A DNA stretch of 15,364 bases from Leptospira sp. (GTDB taxonomy: Bacteria > Spirochaetota > Leptospiria > Leptospirales > Leptospiraceae). A program made the translations under genes and the position numbers. Position 1 is the stretch's first letter, and each line of letters opens with the position of its first letter. Of the stretch, positions 1 through 7,212 are shown piece after piece. The stretch is from positions 1 through 15,364 of the forward strand of contig JAIOQL010000551.1 of assembly GCA_021413405.1 (NCBI GenBank). Reading direction: 5' to 3'. The notes below the pieces were generated by a model that searched no databases, had not been told where the DNA came from, and was given only the letters and a program-made list of their open reading frames with translations.

Positions 1-810
1 AACAGACTTCAATGCTTTCGCGAGCTCAGTATTATCAACTTCTCTCATCACTTTCTGGATAGCACGGTCATCCAGAAGAACGATGTCTTCAAATACAAAC
101 ATCCGTTTTTTAATTTCTTCTGCGAGTTCCGGATCTTCCTCTTCGAGCGCTTCAATAATTGTTTTTTCAGTACCGCGGTCAACGTTATTGAGAATTTCCA
201 CGACGGCATCAATACCACCCGCCGTTGTATAATCTTCCGATGCCAATGTAGAAAGTTTTCTTTCAAGAACCCGTTCAACTTCACGCAGTACGTCAGGCGA
301 TACCCTGTCCATTGTAGCTATCCGTTTTGCTACTTCAGCCTGTATTGTATGCGGAAGACTGGAAAGAATATTGGAAGCCTTTGTAGGGTCAAGATATGAT
401 AAAATTAGAGCTATGGTCTGCGGATGCTCACCCTGTATAAAGTTCAGGAGTTGGGCAGGGTCCGTTCTTCTGATAAAGTCAAAAGGTCTGACCTGGAGGG
501 ACGAAGTCAGACGATTAATAATATCAATTGCTTTCTGATTTCCCAGTGCTTTTTCGAGTAGGGATCGCGCGAAATCTATACCACCATTCGTGATGAATTC
601 CTGGGCCATCATCAGCTCATTGAATTCTACCAGAACTTTCTCTTTATCTTCCGGAGTTATTTTATCGAGACGGGCAATTTCGAATGTGATTTGTTCGATT
701 TCGTCTTCACGAAGATGCTTGAAGACTTCAGAGGATACTTCACTCCCGACGGCTATCAGGAAAATAGCAGCTTTCTGTCTTCCGGTTAATGTTGTCTTTT
801 TGCTCAGCAA
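1..810 (-). CDS. fliG: Flagellar motor switch protein FliG (3' end outside the window)
   Basis: FliG sits at the base of the flagellar rotor, joins the MS ring (FliF) to FliM/FliN, and its C-terminal domain interacts with the MotA stator. The 270 residues in the window read without interruption. The N-terminal domain begins around TGRQKAAIFL (residues 9-18), the middle domain has the EHPQ motif at 128-131, and the C-terminal domain begins around the MFVFEDI motif at 237-243, followed by charged helices with R249, R256 and D259. About 65-75 C-terminal residues are missing off the left edge. No ATG precedes the conserved core. TTG at 808-810, giving Met-Leu-Ser-Lys-Lys, is the best start, but there is no clear Shine-Dalgarno site, so the start is uncertain. 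The neighbouring gene is a lipoprotein rather than fliF or fliH, so this copy lies outside a visible flagellar operon; spirochaetes commonly carry more than one fliG. Confidence 0.95.
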   Translation of the reverse strand, partial: MLSKKTTLTGRQKAAIFLIAVGSEVSSEVFKHLREDEIEQITFEIARLDKITPEDKEKVLVEFNELMMAQEFITNGGIDFARSLLEKALGNQKAIDIINRLTSSLQVRPFDFIRRTDPAQLLNFIQGEHPQTIALILSYLDPTKASNILSSLPHTIQAEVAKRIATMDRVSPDVLREVERVLERKLSTLASEDYTTAGGIDAVVEILNNVDRGTEKTIIEALEEEDPELAEEIKKRMFVFEDIVLLDDRAIQKVMREVDNTELAKALKSV

Positions 811-830
811 AACTAAGGAACCCGTTATTG

Positions 831-859
831 AATTTATCGGCAGGAATGGGGGATTTCAA
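831..859 (-). promoter_or_regulatory. Candidate sigma-70-type promoter for fliG
   Basis: On the minus strand, TTGAAA (859-854) and TAAATT (836-831) are separated by 17 bases. The -35 box matches the consensus at 5 of 6 positions and the -10 box at 4 of 6. Transcription would begin near 824 and give a leader of only about 14 bases before the TTG start. It lies just beyond the stop codon of the upstream lipoprotein gene, where I see no terminator, so read-through from that gene is also possible. Confidence 0.45.
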
Positions 860-873
860 GCGAAATTATGAGG

Positions 874-2721
874 CTATAGATTGCCATCCGCTTTGAGTTT
901 AAATAATAGAAAATCGCTCGTTCCTCCACCAAATGAATTTACCGGGGATTTTCCATTGAGTCCGGTTATCGAATCTCCAAATCCACCAACCATGAATCCC
1001 CCATCTATTGTCTGCAAAATGGAACCAGGCTGATCTGTGCCTGTACTTCCGAGGAATGTATGCCATAGAATGCTACCCGCAGAATTTAATCTGATAACAG
1101 AAAAATCATTTCCTCCTTTGTAACTATTTAAAGGATTAATTCCGTAGTTTGTCGCTCCAGATCCTGCATATCCTGTGACAATGAAACCGCCATCTGATGT
1201 TGCACCGGAACCAAATCCTACATCTGTTCCGGTGGAGCCCAGAAATGTGTGCCATAGTACTTGGCCAGACGAGGAAATTTTAACCCCATACATATCATTT
1301 CCAGCCTGGTACTGATTTATCGGTGCTTTTCCGGAAACAACTAATCCGGATGACGCGGATTGACCGAAAATCAGGAGATCACCGTTTGAATCTTCTGAGA
1401 TAGCCTGAGCATAGTCAGATCCATTTCCCCCAATGAAAGTGAACCAGTCAGTGGAACCGGATGAATTGAGTTTAACTATTAGAAAGTCGTCTGAGAATGT
1501 GCTATATGCATTCAAAGGAGAAATCCCCTGAAGTGTAGCAAAGCCCTGGGATCTTCCTGCGACAATGTAACCACCATCTTTTGTCTGAAATAGAGCATCT
1601 GCCTGATCAGCATTTGCACCGCCCAAAAAAGTATACCAATCCAGGGTTCCATTCGCTTTCAGCTTCACTACATATGGATCAGCCGCAAGATTGTAAGCAT
1701 TGACGGGCGATTTACTACCGAAGTTCGTCATAGCTGCAAGAGAATATCCGGCCATCAGATATCCACCATCTGCTGTCTGGATTACAGTATCAACCTGGTC
1801 GTTTGTCGAAGTATTTCCAAGGAAAGTGAACCATTCCACATTTCCTGTAGAGTTCAACTTGATTGCGAGCGGCTGGGTTTGACCGCCGGCTGCGTATGGG
1901 TAAATCGATGTCTTTCCACCAATCGTAGTTAGAGTCGTATTATCAGAAGAACCAACGACGACATATCCTTCATCTGTTGTTTGAACTACTGAGAAGATTC
2001 CGTTATTCCTCAGTCCCCCAAGGAAAGTGAACCATTGAACAACTCCGGAATTCGTAATTTTTATCAGGGCACTATCTGCGGTTTGACTGAAAGGGATAAT
2101 AGGGTTCATGCCCGTAAAGGAAAACCCGGACGTCGGAACGGATCCCGCAATTATATAACCTCCATCAGAAGTTTGAGTAACAGATCTCCCCGATTCATTA
2201 TTTACTCCTCCAAAATAAGAATAAAATGAATTTTCAAAAATTTGAATATTCAGAATAATTCGTCCTTTGCTTACAGCGGGGGTTACAGTCAATCCGCTGG
2301 ATATGTTGGTTATTGAAACAGTTGTATCTGAAAGCCCAACGACCCCAAAACTCCCAATCGTTACTTTGTTGAATCCTTTGATTGATACATTGAAAGAATT
2401 GGAAATTAAAATAGTACTGAAATTTCCGGAAGAATTTGTGCTCGGAGTGACAGTGACTCCTATGCTTGGACTGATTGTAACAGTTGCACTTTGAACACTG
2501 GTTCCCAGATTTGTCTGTATGTTTCCATTAACTGTTATTTTCGGACAAAACACACTATCCTGTCCGAGAAGGCAGCTTAAAATTGAAATTGCATAAAAAG
2601 AACGACTTCCCTGTTCATTTGGATTATCAAAATTTAATTTACAATTTTGCAGAAGGGTAAGAAAAATTAAAGTAACTATTGAAAAAAGAATCTGAACGGG
2701 ATTTTTATAAAAGGGTTTCAT
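874..2721 (-). CDS. Lipoprotein with seven beta-propeller-like repeats
   Basis: This is a predicted lipoprotein of 615 residues. A basic, hydrophobic signal peptide ends in the lipobox L-Q-N-C, with the lipidated cysteine at residue 27. Asn before the cysteine fits the relaxed spirochaetal lipobox. Residues about 61-160 are rich in Val, Thr and Ser, contain V-N-G-N and look like an Ig-like or carboxypeptidase-regulatory-like beta domain. From residue 168 there are seven repeats, starting near 168, 230, 297, 362, 426, 490 and 553. Each has the pattern W-[FYH]-T-F-L-G-G, D-G-G-[YF], G-x-[SA]-P-x-N-x-Y, then K-L-x-x-x-G. This matches SBBP/delta-60-type repeats, and seven units suggest one closed seven-bladed propeller. 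It probably sits on a membrane surface, perhaps outside the cell; the ligand is unknown. The Shine-Dalgarno site before ATG 2721 is weak. The nearest upstream transcript ends at a terminator, so the gene likely has its own promoter, which I could not pin down. Confidence 0.85.
   Translation of the reverse strand: MKPFYKNPVQILFSIVTLIFLTLLQNCKLNFDNPNEQGSRSFYAISILSCLLGQDSVFCPKITVNGNIQTNLGTSVQSATVTISPSIGVTVTPSTNSSGNFSTILISNSFNVSIKGFNKVTIGSFGVVGLSDTTVSITNISSGLTVTPAVSKGRIILNIQIFENSFYSYFGGVNNESGRSVTQTSDGGYIIAGSVPTSGFSFTGMNPIIPFSQTADSALIKITNSGVVQWFTFLGGLRNNGIFSVVQTTDEGYVVVGSSDNTTLTTIGGKTSIYPYAAGGQTQPLAIKLNSTGNVEWFTFLGNTSTNDQVDTVIQTADGGYLMAGYSLAAMTNFGSKSPVNAYNLAADPYVVKLKANGTLDWYTFLGGANADQADALFQTKDGGYIVAGRSQGFATLQGISPLNAYSTFSDDFLIVKLNSSGSTDWFTFIGGNGSDYAQAISEDSNGDLLIFGQSASSGLVVSGKAPINQYQAGNDMYGVKISSSGQVLWHTFLGSTGTDVGFGSGATSDGGFIVTGYAGSGATNYGINPLNSYKGGNDFSVIRLNSAGSILWHTFLGSTGTDQPGSILQTIDGGFMVGGFGDSITGLNGKSPVNSFGGGTSDFLLFKLKADGNL
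877..2220 (-). repeat. Seven tandem protein repeats of about 62-67 residues
   Basis: This span encodes residues 168-615 of the lipoprotein. The repeats are diverged at the DNA level but keep the Trp-aromatic-Thr-Phe-Leu-Gly and Asp-Gly-Gly-Tyr/Phe cores. The last two units, starting at residues 490 and 553, share the run WHTFLGSTGTD and are the most alike, which suggests a more recent duplication or gene conversion between them. Confidence 0.85.
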
Positions 2722-2779
2722 CTCATTGTGTTCCGCACAACTTCATTTTCCAAAATAGTTCAGATAACTTTTGGGTGCG

Positions 2780-2820
2780 AAAAAAAACCGCCTAACCCTA
2801 ATCCGGTATAGACGGTTTTT
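2780..2820 (-). terminator. Rho-independent terminator after the duplicated-repeat exported protein gene
   Basis: Read on the minus strand, AAAAACCGTC (2820-2811) pairs with GGCGGTTTTT (2792-2783) in a 10-pair stem with one G-U pair and an 18-base loop. A run of eight T residues follows. It lies 25 bases beyond the stop codon of the 2845-3342 gene and before the lipoprotein gene, so it separates the two transcription units. Confidence 0.8.
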
Positions 2821-2844
2821 ATTAACGCTTCACTAATTTTGAGA

Positions 2845-3342
2845 CTAGAGACTTTTTACTTCCTCGTTCAACTTTCTGGAAAGCTCTGCGTATTTACGGC
2901 TATTGCTTTCTTGTGTTGCAGCTTTGCCACCATGGCTAATTTTGCTTATTTCAGAATATGAATTAGCAAGACTTCGCTTTTGATTTGTTAGCATTTTGAT
3001 GATGTCCAATTCTCTTCCTTCTGTGATTAAGGACTGGTAAAGGTTTGCCTCGCTTTCCAGGGACTCAGCTTTTGCCAAAAGATCTTTTGCTTTTACATCC
3101 TGTGCTACTGATTTTCCGCCGCGGCGAACGCTGGCAGATTCTCTGTAGGCAGACGCCAAATTTTTATCCTCACTAGCCAATGAACTTAAATATTTTGAAA
3201 CGACAGATTTCAATTCATTGTTTGATGCACTTTGTAAAAGTGATTTTGCGATCAGGAAATTTTCCAGTTCTGAACTGACTGCGAAGACCGCAGAACTCAT
3301 CAGAAAAACGCACGTAGAAATCATCAAGGCTACTTTTTTCAT
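2845..3342 (-). CDS. Exported 165-residue protein with an internal duplication, function unknown
   Basis: I do not recognise this family. The start is set by GGAGGA five bases before ATG 3342-3340. A longer reading from 3354 would begin inside that Shine-Dalgarno site and is rejected. The protein opens with a classical signal peptide, MKK then a hydrophobic core, and a likely cleavage site after AVFA at residue 21. The mature part is helical and charged. It holds two copies of a 46-residue unit, residues 56-101 and 118-163, each with L-A-x-x-Y-x-E then G-G-K, a Gln, and a Lys/Glu/Leu-rich helix. The offset between copies is 62 residues. There is no lipobox, so the protein is probably periplasmic. 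It appears to be a single-gene unit, with its own weak candidate promoter and a strong terminator. Confidence 0.85.
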   Translation of the reverse strand: MKKVALMISTCVFLMSSAVFAVSSELENFLIAKSLLQSASNNELKSVVSKYLSSLASEDKNLASAYRESASVRRGGKSVAQDVKAKDLLAKAESLESEANLYQSLITEGRELDIIKMLTNQKRSLANSYSEISKISHGGKAATQESNSRKYAELSRKLNEEVKSL

Positions 3343-3359
3343 AAAATCCTCCAAATTTT

Positions 3360-3389
3360 TTTATAGACTTTACCAAAAAAATCAGTCGG
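3360..3389 (-). promoter_or_regulatory. Candidate promoter for the 165-residue exported protein
   Basis: TATAAA (3365-3360) is a good -10 box on the minus strand. The paired -35 box CCGACT (3389-3384), 18 bases away, matches poorly. The leader to ATG 3342 would be only about 10 bases and would begin close to the GGAGGA ribosome site. Confidence 0.3.
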
Positions 3390-3461
3390 AGGAGGGCTTT
3401 AAAACAGACAGTCTTTCTGGGGCTAATTTCTCTGGCGTATATTAATTAGATTCCGGAAAAT

Positions 3462-3481
3462 AAAAAAATGCAAACATTTTT
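3462..3481 (-). terminator. Short AT-rich hairpin terminator after the FecR-domain gene
   Basis: On the minus strand AAAAATG (3481-3475) and CATTTTT (3470-3464) form a perfect seven-pair stem with a four-base loop and a T run, beginning right at the stop codon of the FecR-domain gene. The stem is AT-rich and so weak; termination may be partial. Confidence 0.45.
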
Positions 3482-4983
3482 CATAATTTCAGGAATTCCT
3501 GGAATCTTTTCTGTTCATCTTTGATTCGTTCTTCCTGTGATTTTCTTTTTTCCTGGAACTTATTCTTTTCTGCGTCTGCACGTTTCTGGTCTTCAATTCG
3601 CTTCCATTCTTCCGGTGTGAGCATCTTATCTGGCGTATTCGATTTATTTTGGGGAGTTTTCTCCGGCTCCTTGCCTGTAACATGTCCTTTTGGAACCTCT
3701 TTAAGCTGGCTTTTCAGGCCGGGATCGGGCTGGCTTTTTGGATCCGGGGTTCCAGCGGCTTTGAGTTCCGTATCCGTTTTAACTCTTTGCTCATCAGTAC
3801 TCGCAACTACGGAAAATCGCTGAGCCCGGCTTTTTCTGTCCGGAATATCAGCTAAACCGGAAGATCCCGTAACTCTCCAAAAATAATTCCCGGGTTTTAA
3901 ATCCCGGACAGAAATCATATGGCTGTCTGCATCTTTAACTATAATTTTACCGCTAAATTCAGGTGATTCGGAAATTTCTAATTTATATTTTTGGGCGAGA
4001 TCAGCCTTACTCCAATCAAATTCTACTTCGGATTTTTCCTTTCCGACAGTTATAGTTGACCCTTCCTCAGGAGAATGTGGAACTGGTGCAGAATTTTTCA
4101 AAACTACCAGCTTTCTTGTTTCGCTTGAATCCTCCCTTCCCGATTGAGAGTTAACCGATACGACCCTCCAATAATAGGTTCCGTCAATCAGAGGTAATTG
4201 TGTTTTATTTCCATTTACACTAACGCTATGCAGAATACTTGAAAAATCCGGGCGACGACTGACTTGAATTTTGTAAGAGGAATGATGCGGAGTATTTTGC
4301 CATTCAAAATTAACTGCCGATGAATTAACTAATGATATAATCCGATGCTGGTCAGGTGGTATGGAGAGTTTCAAAGGAACTTTCTTTACAGAGATTTCTC
4401 CCTTTGCTGCCAGTTCTGCCTGTTCATGCTCCTGGATTTTCCTGGATTTTCCATTTTCCTGGATTACAGTTGCTGTCCCTTTTTCAACAAAAACGCTCAG
4501 GTTCTGTTTGGCAGTTTTTTCCACATGCACATCGCTATTTCCAACTTCAACTGAACCGTCTTTTGATTTTATCGTCAGATTCGAACGAAAAAAACTTGAA
4601 TCTTTGGATCTTGTTACTTTGAAAGATCCTTCCTTAAAATCAAGTGTGGTACCGCCAAATCCGGAAAGATCGAGAAAAACCATGCTATTCTCATTGATTT
4701 GAATTTCGGTTCCATCATTTAATTTGATAGTCGCGTCCGAAAGCGCCTCCGTACGGATCGAATCCTTGTTAGAAAGAAACCCATTGCTGTCGATTACACT
4801 CCAAACTACCTGTGAATCAAATTTCCTGTGAACCTGATTTTTTTTAAAAACAAGAGTTCCAATCGCCTTCCGGTTTCCGAAACCCTCTCTTGTATTAATA
4901 TCAATTAAAAATAAAATAAAGAAAAATGCGATGTTAAAAACAAGAATTGCAGGAACTTTGTTTTCCTTAATTAATAAATTCAT
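3481..4983 (-). CDS. Membrane-anchored FecR-domain protein with two fibronectin-like repeats
   Basis: This 500-residue protein has one N-terminal membrane segment (residues 11-28) and no lipobox, so the rest probably lies in the periplasm. Residues about 75-170 form a FecR-like domain, recognisable by A-T-I-K-L-N-D-G-T-E-I, the G-T-T-L-D-F-K-E-G-S-F strand and the V-E-K-G-T-A-T-V ending. Two fibronectin-like repeats follow at about 222-292 and 318-392, each with a Y-[YF]-W-R-V core. A Pro/Lys/Gln-rich linker (395-455) leads to a charged, probably coiled-coil tail (455-500). FecR domains occur in iron signalling and also as wall-binding or scaffold modules; there is no FecA or ECF sigma gene here, so iron sensing is not supported. 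The ATG overlaps the stop of the upstream cyclase gene in an ATGA, which implies coupled translation and perhaps a shared pathway. Confidence 0.85.
   Translation of the reverse strand: MNLLIKENKVPAILVFNIAFFFILFLIDINTREGFGNRKAIGTLVFKKNQVHRKFDSQVVWSVIDSNGFLSNKDSIRTEALSDATIKLNDGTEIQINENSMVFLDLSGFGGTTLDFKEGSFKVTRSKDSSFFRSNLTIKSKDGSVEVGNSDVHVEKTAKQNLSVFVEKGTATVIQENGKSRKIQEHEQAELAAKGEISVKKVPLKLSIPPDQHRIISLVNSSAVNFEWQNTPHHSSYKIQVSRRPDFSSILHSVSVNGNKTQLPLIDGTYYWRVVSVNSQSGREDSSETRKLVVLKNSAPVPHSPEEGSTITVGKEKSEVEFDWSKADLAQKYKLEISESPEFSGKIIVKDADSHMISVRDLKPGNYFWRVTGSSGLADIPDRKSRAQRFSVVASTDEQRVKTDTELKAAGTPDPKSQPDPGLKSQLKEVPKGHVTGKEPEKTPQNKSNTPDKMLTPEEWKRIEDQKRADAEKNKFQEKRKSQEERIKDEQKRFQEFLKL
4431..4450. repeat. 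Two-copy 10-base tandem repeat inside the FecR-domain gene
   Basis: CCTGGATTTT occurs twice in tandem on the plus strand, and a third partial copy begins at 4458. It falls around codons 174-185 of the FecR-domain gene. Because 10 is not a multiple of three, loss or gain of a copy would shift the frame. The same DNA is read in two frames in successive copies, giving Ile-Gln-Glu and Ser-Arg-Lys. Confidence 0.7.
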
Positions 4984-7004
4984 ACTTTGTCAACTTTTTC
5001 TAATACCTTTTTATTATACGGGGGAGGTGTATCAATTCCGACAAACTTTCTCAATTCCTTAACCGAACTGAGGCTTTTATTATCCTTGGACCGACCCAGA
5101 ACGGCATAGATTACCTGAGGTTCTGATTTCCCTTTGACTTTAATAGACTCCATTTTTTCCACTTTAAACAGATTTTTTACCCGTTCATAGGAATTTTGTG
5201 TAATTAATATATCTGTTCCAAAAGGTTTATTCAGTGCTTCAACCCTTGAAGCGAGATTCACTGCATCTCCAATCACTGTAAAATCGAGTTTTTGCTGCGA
5301 ACCAATCTGGCCGGAAATTACATTTCCTGTATTGATTCCGATACCAATTTTGATGATAGGTTTTTTGGCGGATCCACGGCCTCTATTGAATTTTATCAAT
5401 GAATCACGCATAGCAAGAGCACAATCAATAGCCTGTTCGGTATCGTTGGTTGTTTGACGTAGTGCCCCCCAGACAGCCATAATTGCATCGCCGATGAATT
5501 TATCTACTGTTCCATGATACTCATTCACACAATGAACCATTTCTTCGAGATATTTATTCAGAAATTCCACGACTTCTTCAGGTTCGAGTCTTTCAGAAAT
5601 TGAAGTAAAATTCCGTATATCAGTGAACATGATAACACAATCTTTCCTCTCTCCGCCGAGTTTCAAATCGCCCTTCATCGCAAGTTCGGCAATTTCTTTG
5701 TTAACAAATTTCCCGAAAGCACTCTTTAAACTTTCTCTTTCCAATAGACCGCCGGCCATCGAAACAAATGAATTTGTCAATACTCCGATTTCATCCGTAG
5801 TAGTCGGAGTTATGTTCAGATTATACTGTCCGAGTTCAATTTGCCTGGAAGCACCGACTAATTTTAAAATTGGCTGTGTCAGCCCTTTTGCGAAATAGAA
5901 CACGATGAGTACTGCAAGGTTAATCACAACTATCATGAGATAAAAATTTCTGCGTTGAATGTTATATACTTCCTCAAAAGCTTTATCTTCGGGAACTGTG
6001 GAAATTACCCCGATTCCACCGACGCCCAGTTTTCTGTAAGAGCCGATGAACCATTCACCATTTTTATTTTTGTATCTTGTAAGTCCCGAGTCCACTGCAC
6101 TTGAGATCATTGCCTTTACAATCGGAAGATCTGAAAACCTGGCTCCCTGCATAAGTAATTTTGTGTCTGCGTGAGCAAGCACACGTCCATCCGTTGAAAC
6201 CATAAACGTCTCTGTTATTCCGGAGGCCTGGAAAATACTTAAGAAACGGTCTATCTTCGAATATGCCAGTAGAATTAATTTTGCACCGCTTGAAGAAACA
6301 TATGGAAATGAAATTGCGATGACCGGGATTTTAAATCCCTGACTGACATTATGAATAACCGTTGCACCGGAAAAAGATTTCCTGAAAAAAGAAACATTTG
6401 CTCTCGTAGCCGCATTGATAGTCGCTTCACTCATATCGCTTTCTTGCATGAAAGCATAATTTTGTAGCGTTTTTACCGGACTCAATCCTCCTTCAGTAAC
6501 AGAGTATATACCGAGAGAGATGAGATTCTTATCATTCTTGAAAACAGTCCGGCTGAGAAACACTTCTGAACCGGGGGATTGCTCCAGGGTTGTAGCAATG
6601 ACGTTTAACGTATTGGAAAGGGAATTTATGTCGGAAGTGATTTTCTGGCCGATTACATCGGTCAGTTTGATGTTGTTCTCTTTTATCCGGACTTCATTGT
6701 CTGATTTAAAAAAATAACTGGCAAGAAAGATCATCAAAGTGAGTGATAACATGATCAACCCGGAAATGATGACCATTAGTTTATTGCGAATTGTCCATTT
6801 TGAAGCAACGAAATTACTTTTAACACTGTGGGATATTGAGCCTGCCTGTCGGGTTTCATTTTCGGCAGCACTTGAAAGAAACTGACTCTTGGGCTGTGAC
6901 CTGACTGCTACTGACTTCTTCTTTATAATTGAGTGTGCTTTTACAGGTTTTGTTTTTCGAATCTGGGAAGGCTTTGCCTTCGTTTTCTTTTTTTTGACGA
7001 CCAT
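4980..7004 (-). CDS. Membrane class III adenylyl cyclase with periplasmic sensor domain and HAMP
   Basis: This 674-residue protein should make cyclic AMP from ATP in response to a signal outside the inner membrane. It begins with an unusually Lys/Arg-rich tail of about 70 residues. A membrane segment (about 76-99), a periplasmic Cache-like sensor region (100-350), a second membrane segment (353-372), a HAMP linker (372-425) and the catalytic domain (about 450-637) follow. The helix around AFGKFVNKEIAEL (429-441) is the usual lead-in to such catalytic domains. The metal-binding Asp residues are D462 (F-T-D-I) and D506 (I-G-D-A). K572 and D580 are at the base-recognition positions and favour ATP over GTP. 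N583 and R587 are the transition-state pair. All key residues are present, so it should be active, probably as a homodimer. ATG 7004 has only a weak GGGA upstream. It is the first gene of a two-gene unit with the FecR-domain gene. Confidence 0.93.
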   Translation of the reverse strand: MVVKKKKTKAKPSQIRKTKPVKAHSIIKKKSVAVRSQPKSQFLSSAAENETRQAGSISHSVKSNFVASKWTIRNKLMVIISGLIMLSLTLMIFLASYFFKSDNEVRIKENNIKLTDVIGQKITSDINSLSNTLNVIATTLEQSPGSEVFLSRTVFKNDKNLISLGIYSVTEGGLSPVKTLQNYAFMQESDMSEATINAATRANVSFFRKSFSGATVIHNVSQGFKIPVIAISFPYVSSSGAKLILLAYSKIDRFLSIFQASGITETFMVSTDGRVLAHADTKLLMQGARFSDLPIVKAMISSAVDSGLTRYKNKNGEWFIGSYRKLGVGGIGVISTVPEDKAFEEVYNIQRRNFYLMIVVINLAVLIVFYFAKGLTQPILKLVGASRQIELGQYNLNITPTTTDEIGVLTNSFVSMAGGLLERESLKSAFGKFVNKEIAELAMKGDLKLGGERKDCVIMFTDIRNFTSISERLEPEEVVEFLNKYLEEMVHCVNEYHGTVDKFIGDAIMAVWGALRQTTNDTEQAIDCALAMRDSLIKFNRGRGSAKKPIIKIGIGINTGNVISGQIGSQQKLDFTVIGDAVNLASRVEALNKPFGTDILITQNSYERVKNLFKVEKMESIKVKGKSEPQVIYAVLGRSKDNKSLSSVKELRKFVGIDTPPPYNKKVLEKVDKV

Positions 7005-7082
7005 TTATTAAAATCCCGTGTTCTATTTTCGTATTTCAGATAGTTAGATGTTTTACTATATTCCGGTAAACCAAAATAATAT

Positions 7083-7117
7083 CTATTGCATTGATATTTG
7101 CTAATATCATTCAATAG
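7083..7117. promoter_or_regulatory. Two-tier interrupted inverted repeat upstream of the cyclase gene
   Basis: The 208-base gap between the cyclase and the 267-residue protein gene contains CTATTG, 4 bases, GATATT, 4 bases, AATATC, 3 bases, CAATAG. Inner and outer arms are each perfect six-base complements, 12 pairs in all, centred near 7100. It could be a protein-binding operator or an RNA hairpin. There is no T run after it on either strand, so it is not a standard terminator. A -10-like TATAGT lies at 7060-7055 on the minus strand, which would place the repeat about 50 bases upstream of transcription, an activator-like position; no good -35 box accompanies it. The arms do not match the TGTGA-N6-TCACA consensus of CRP. 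Confidence 0.45.
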
Positions 7118-7212
7118 AAAATACAGCATCTGTGCAGTACTGGCTATACTGTTTTAAAAGACGGTGTATTTTTAAAAATTCCTGATAAAACTTTTGACTT
7201 TGAGAATAAAGT

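Noticed and set aside
590..871. A 93-codon plus-strand reading opposite fliG
   Set aside because: It is antisense to conserved FliG codons and has no recognisable protein features.
1283..1300. Search for CRISPR, tRNA or transposon ends
   Set aside because: No regularly spaced identical repeats, cloverleaf structure or transposase fragments were seen anywhere in the window.
3343..3354. Longer start for the 165-residue exported protein at 3354
   Set aside because: The extra codons are made of the GGAGGA ribosome site for ATG 3342, and the inner start gives a standard signal peptide.
4361..4702. Plus-strand readings of 69-113 codons opposite the FecR-domain gene
   Set aside because: They are mirror images of a coding region with clear domains and carry no ribosome site or family signature.
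7083..7117. Reading the inverted repeat as a CRP site for cyclic AMP feedback
   Set aside because: The arms GATATT/AATATC do not resemble TGTGA/TCACA and the spacing differs.
6941..7129. A 62-codon minus-strand reading upstream of the cyclase
   Set aside because: It runs out of frame into the cyclase start and lacks a ribosome site; the gap is better read as regulatory.
7127..7146. Perfect eight-base palindrome CAGTACTG in the gap before the cyclase
   Set aside because: Short self-complementary octamers are common by chance in AT-rich gaps; the nearby 12-pair repeat is the better candidate.
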